From the NCBI RefSeq assembly GCF_963676685.1, contig NC_092346.1, positions 48,265,062 to 48,329,061 of the forward strand: a stretch of 64,000 nt of DNA. The letters are read 5' to 3'. A program made the position numbers and the translations under genes. Of the stretch, positions 62,395-64,000 are shown one piece after another. Every line of letters starts with the position of its first letter. Position 1 is the first letter of the stretch. Under the pieces are notes generated by a model that saw nothing but the letters and a program-made list of their open reading frames with translations, did no database searches and was not told the origin of the DNA. The DNA is from Mytilus edulis (lineage: Eukaryota > Mollusca > Bivalvia > Mytilida > Mytilidae).

Positions 62395-63904
62395 ATAAGT
62401 TGTAATTAAAATAGTAGGACATGAAGAAAAAACCCATCGACATATGAATCACATTAGTTGTCGCATTTGTTTGTTCAAAGTTATAAGAATATCACTGCAT
62501 TATATGAATAAACCCTCTGTAGATTCCTGGATTTAAATGTTGTACATCATATGCCAGTTTCTTCTACAAAACGACTTTACAGTCACAGTTGAATAAAAAA
62601 AGTCACAATGATGAATTAAATTACGAAATTAAAGAGCATTGAGAACACAAACGTCTGACACGTTTTCCAAATACTGCTTTGGTAATCCATACATGGGATA
62701 GAATATCTATAGTATTTCAAAAACATACTTTTTTTGTTTTGTTTTGTAAACATTTACCATATCAAGGAAAAATCATGCCAACAAATAAATATTGAAAAGT
62801 TTCATCGATTTCAATTATTTGAGGAATACAACCTATCATTGTCCTGTGTTTTGTGTTAAAAAAATAAGGAATTTATGGTCAAGCATGTATCAATGTTGCA
62901 CCTTAGCAAAACATATATTTGACTTTCAGCATACAGCCTGAAGTGTAGCAGCACCCGGTTCTACAGACTTTGGAGTAAATGCTATGATCATTATCATAGT
63001 GTTGGAACCTGTTTTGGACGACTTAGAAGACAATATCTGTTCTATAGATACGGTGCAGGTATATTCGTTAAAGTATAAGTGAAATTATTTATCTCTATGC
63101 TTCCAAAAAGTTTTATATATACTTGTGATATAAATCAAAAATAAGTCAAATTCCAAATAAAGAGTCATAAGGTTAAGATACATCTTCGTTTCTATATATC
63201 TACGATAAATGTTAGTGCATGGATTCGCCTCGGATGGAATCAATTAAAAAAATTTATGTTCACTTTAAAAAATGTATATTTATAGTTAAAAACCTATTTT
63301 AACTTCTTTTGTATTTTTTGTTAAGTTTTACTTGACAGACTGATTTATGTTCATCAATTTAACAGGTAGCTTATATGGTGGCGTATTTGGAGTACATGGT
63401 CGCAGGATATACAGCTATGGTTATTTCAAACGCCATTTTGGATTCCAAATAAGACATAACAGATTTTTGTATCATGGAATTTGTAAGTTGATACTAAAAT
63501 AATAATTCTTTTGCAGAATATATAATTGAAACATCTAAAGTATAAACGGAATAAGTATAATCGCTTTATTTGTATGAAGTCATCAGAATATTGTGAACTG
63601 TATTAAACAGTCATCAAAGATACCAGGATTAAAACTTCGTTCGCCAGACACGTGTTCCGTCTACAAAAGACTCATCAATATCTCTTGAAAAGTAAAAATG
63701 AAAATGGCAAATTACAGAACGGTATTGAAGATCATTGAGGGCTTCAAATAAATTCCGAAATGATAATATAATCGATTAATGTGATAGAGAGTTCGAAGTA
63801 TTTCGAAAAATATCTAAGTTAAAAAAAAAAGATTAATTGAAATTATAGAATATCAATGAGAAATCATTTCAAAAGAAATATTTTTTAGTTGTTTTATTAA
63901 AAAG

Positions 63905-64000
63905 ATATATAAACGTGTGGTTTGAGTGCCAATGAGATGACTCTCAAACCAAGTAACAATTTGTAAAAACACCATTATAGACAAAGTATGGTTTTAAATA
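63905..64000 (+). repeat. Mytilid repeat, truncated by window end
   Basis: Diverged copy with GTGTGGTTTGAGTGCCAATG then AGATGACTCTC and ACCATTATAG. Intronic or flanking to copy 2. Confidence 0.6.

Larger units (their letters stand above)
49300..63482 (+). pseudogene. A/B two-module repeat protein, copy 2 (17 exons in window, damaged, continues right)
   Basis: Exons: 49300-49345, 50647-50700, 50974-51099, 53478-53603, 54276-54338, 54670-54798, 57713-57829, 58239-58367, 58633-58749, 59316-59444, 59713-59829, 60838-60967, 61233-61349, 61917-62045, 62278-62394, 62930-63058, 63366-63482. Order and modules follow copy 1, minus one early A/B pair. Thirteen of the fifteen exons from 50647 on are open with AG/GT borders and phase 1 ends. 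Lesions: (a) the exon 1 donor has lost a base (GCAG|TTAATG instead of GCAG|GTAAAT); (b) exon 60838-60967 is 130 instead of 129 bp and also has GGA changed to TGA; (c) exon 62278-62394 is followed by ATAAGT instead of GTAAGT, giving a stop four codons later. Because exons are symmetric, skipping (b) or (c) would keep the frame, but (a) is harder to bypass. It is called a pseudogene with reservation; assembly error or allelic variation could explain single lesions. Confidence 0.7.

Noticed and set aside
1-64000. tRNA, rRNA or small RNA genes
   Set aside because: No cloverleaf with clear A and B boxes or rRNA-like block was found by eye; the only tRNA-like candidate is the head of the SINE, which could not be proven.

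Overview
The window is eukaryotic, AT-rich and intron-dense, and almost certainly comes from a marine mussel (Mytilus or a close relative). The evidence is the set of interspersed repeats recalled from mytilid genomes (for example the one beginning AGAAGATGTGGTATGATTGC), a molluscan SINE with a CAATCAATC tail, and a VPS54 gene of ordinary animal type. No bacterial gene organisation is present. Species and family names given from memory are not backed by a search.

Layout. (1) 1-4,700: the 5' part of VPS54 (GARP tethering complex) on the minus strand, five exons, running off the left edge. (2) 4,750-9,800: intergenic DNA with a 1 kb inverted repeat and a 200 bp hairpin. (3) 9,818-30,765: gene copy 1, plus strand, an unrecognised secreted modular protein. 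A TATA box and signal-peptide exon are followed by 28 coding exons, all phase 1, which alternate between a basic three-cysteine module (A, C-x11-C-x9-C) and a Gly/Tyr/His module (B, ending in a motif like HGF-x-I-R-H-N-R-F-x-Y-H-G). All exons together give 1,251 codons plus stop. One large B exon carries eleven 11-residue repeats, each ending in histidine. (4) 30,766-41,000: transposon-rich spacer with a broken reverse transcriptase and a complete non-autonomous hAT element. (5) 41,002-64,000: gene copy 2, a head-to-tail paralogue of copy 1 that runs off the right edge. Its upstream block was split by a 5.9 kb foldback element with inverted minisatellite arms, and its introns took in a 2 kb palindrome, a 1.2 kb element and a SINE.

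The two copies share promoter, signal peptide and exon order, but each has amplified its own exon pair in tandem: about 866 bp units (five) in copy 1 and about 1,080 bp units (four) in copy 2. Copy 1 is intact in every exon examined. Copy 2 carries at least three lesions (start-exon donor, a frameshift with a stop in one A exon, and a lost donor after one B exon), so it is decaying or relies on exon skipping, which the symmetric phase would tolerate. I do not recognise the protein family. A secreted, basic, Cys/His/Tyr-rich repeat protein in a mussel could be a byssal, shell or other extracellular-matrix protein, or an innate effector; that is inference.
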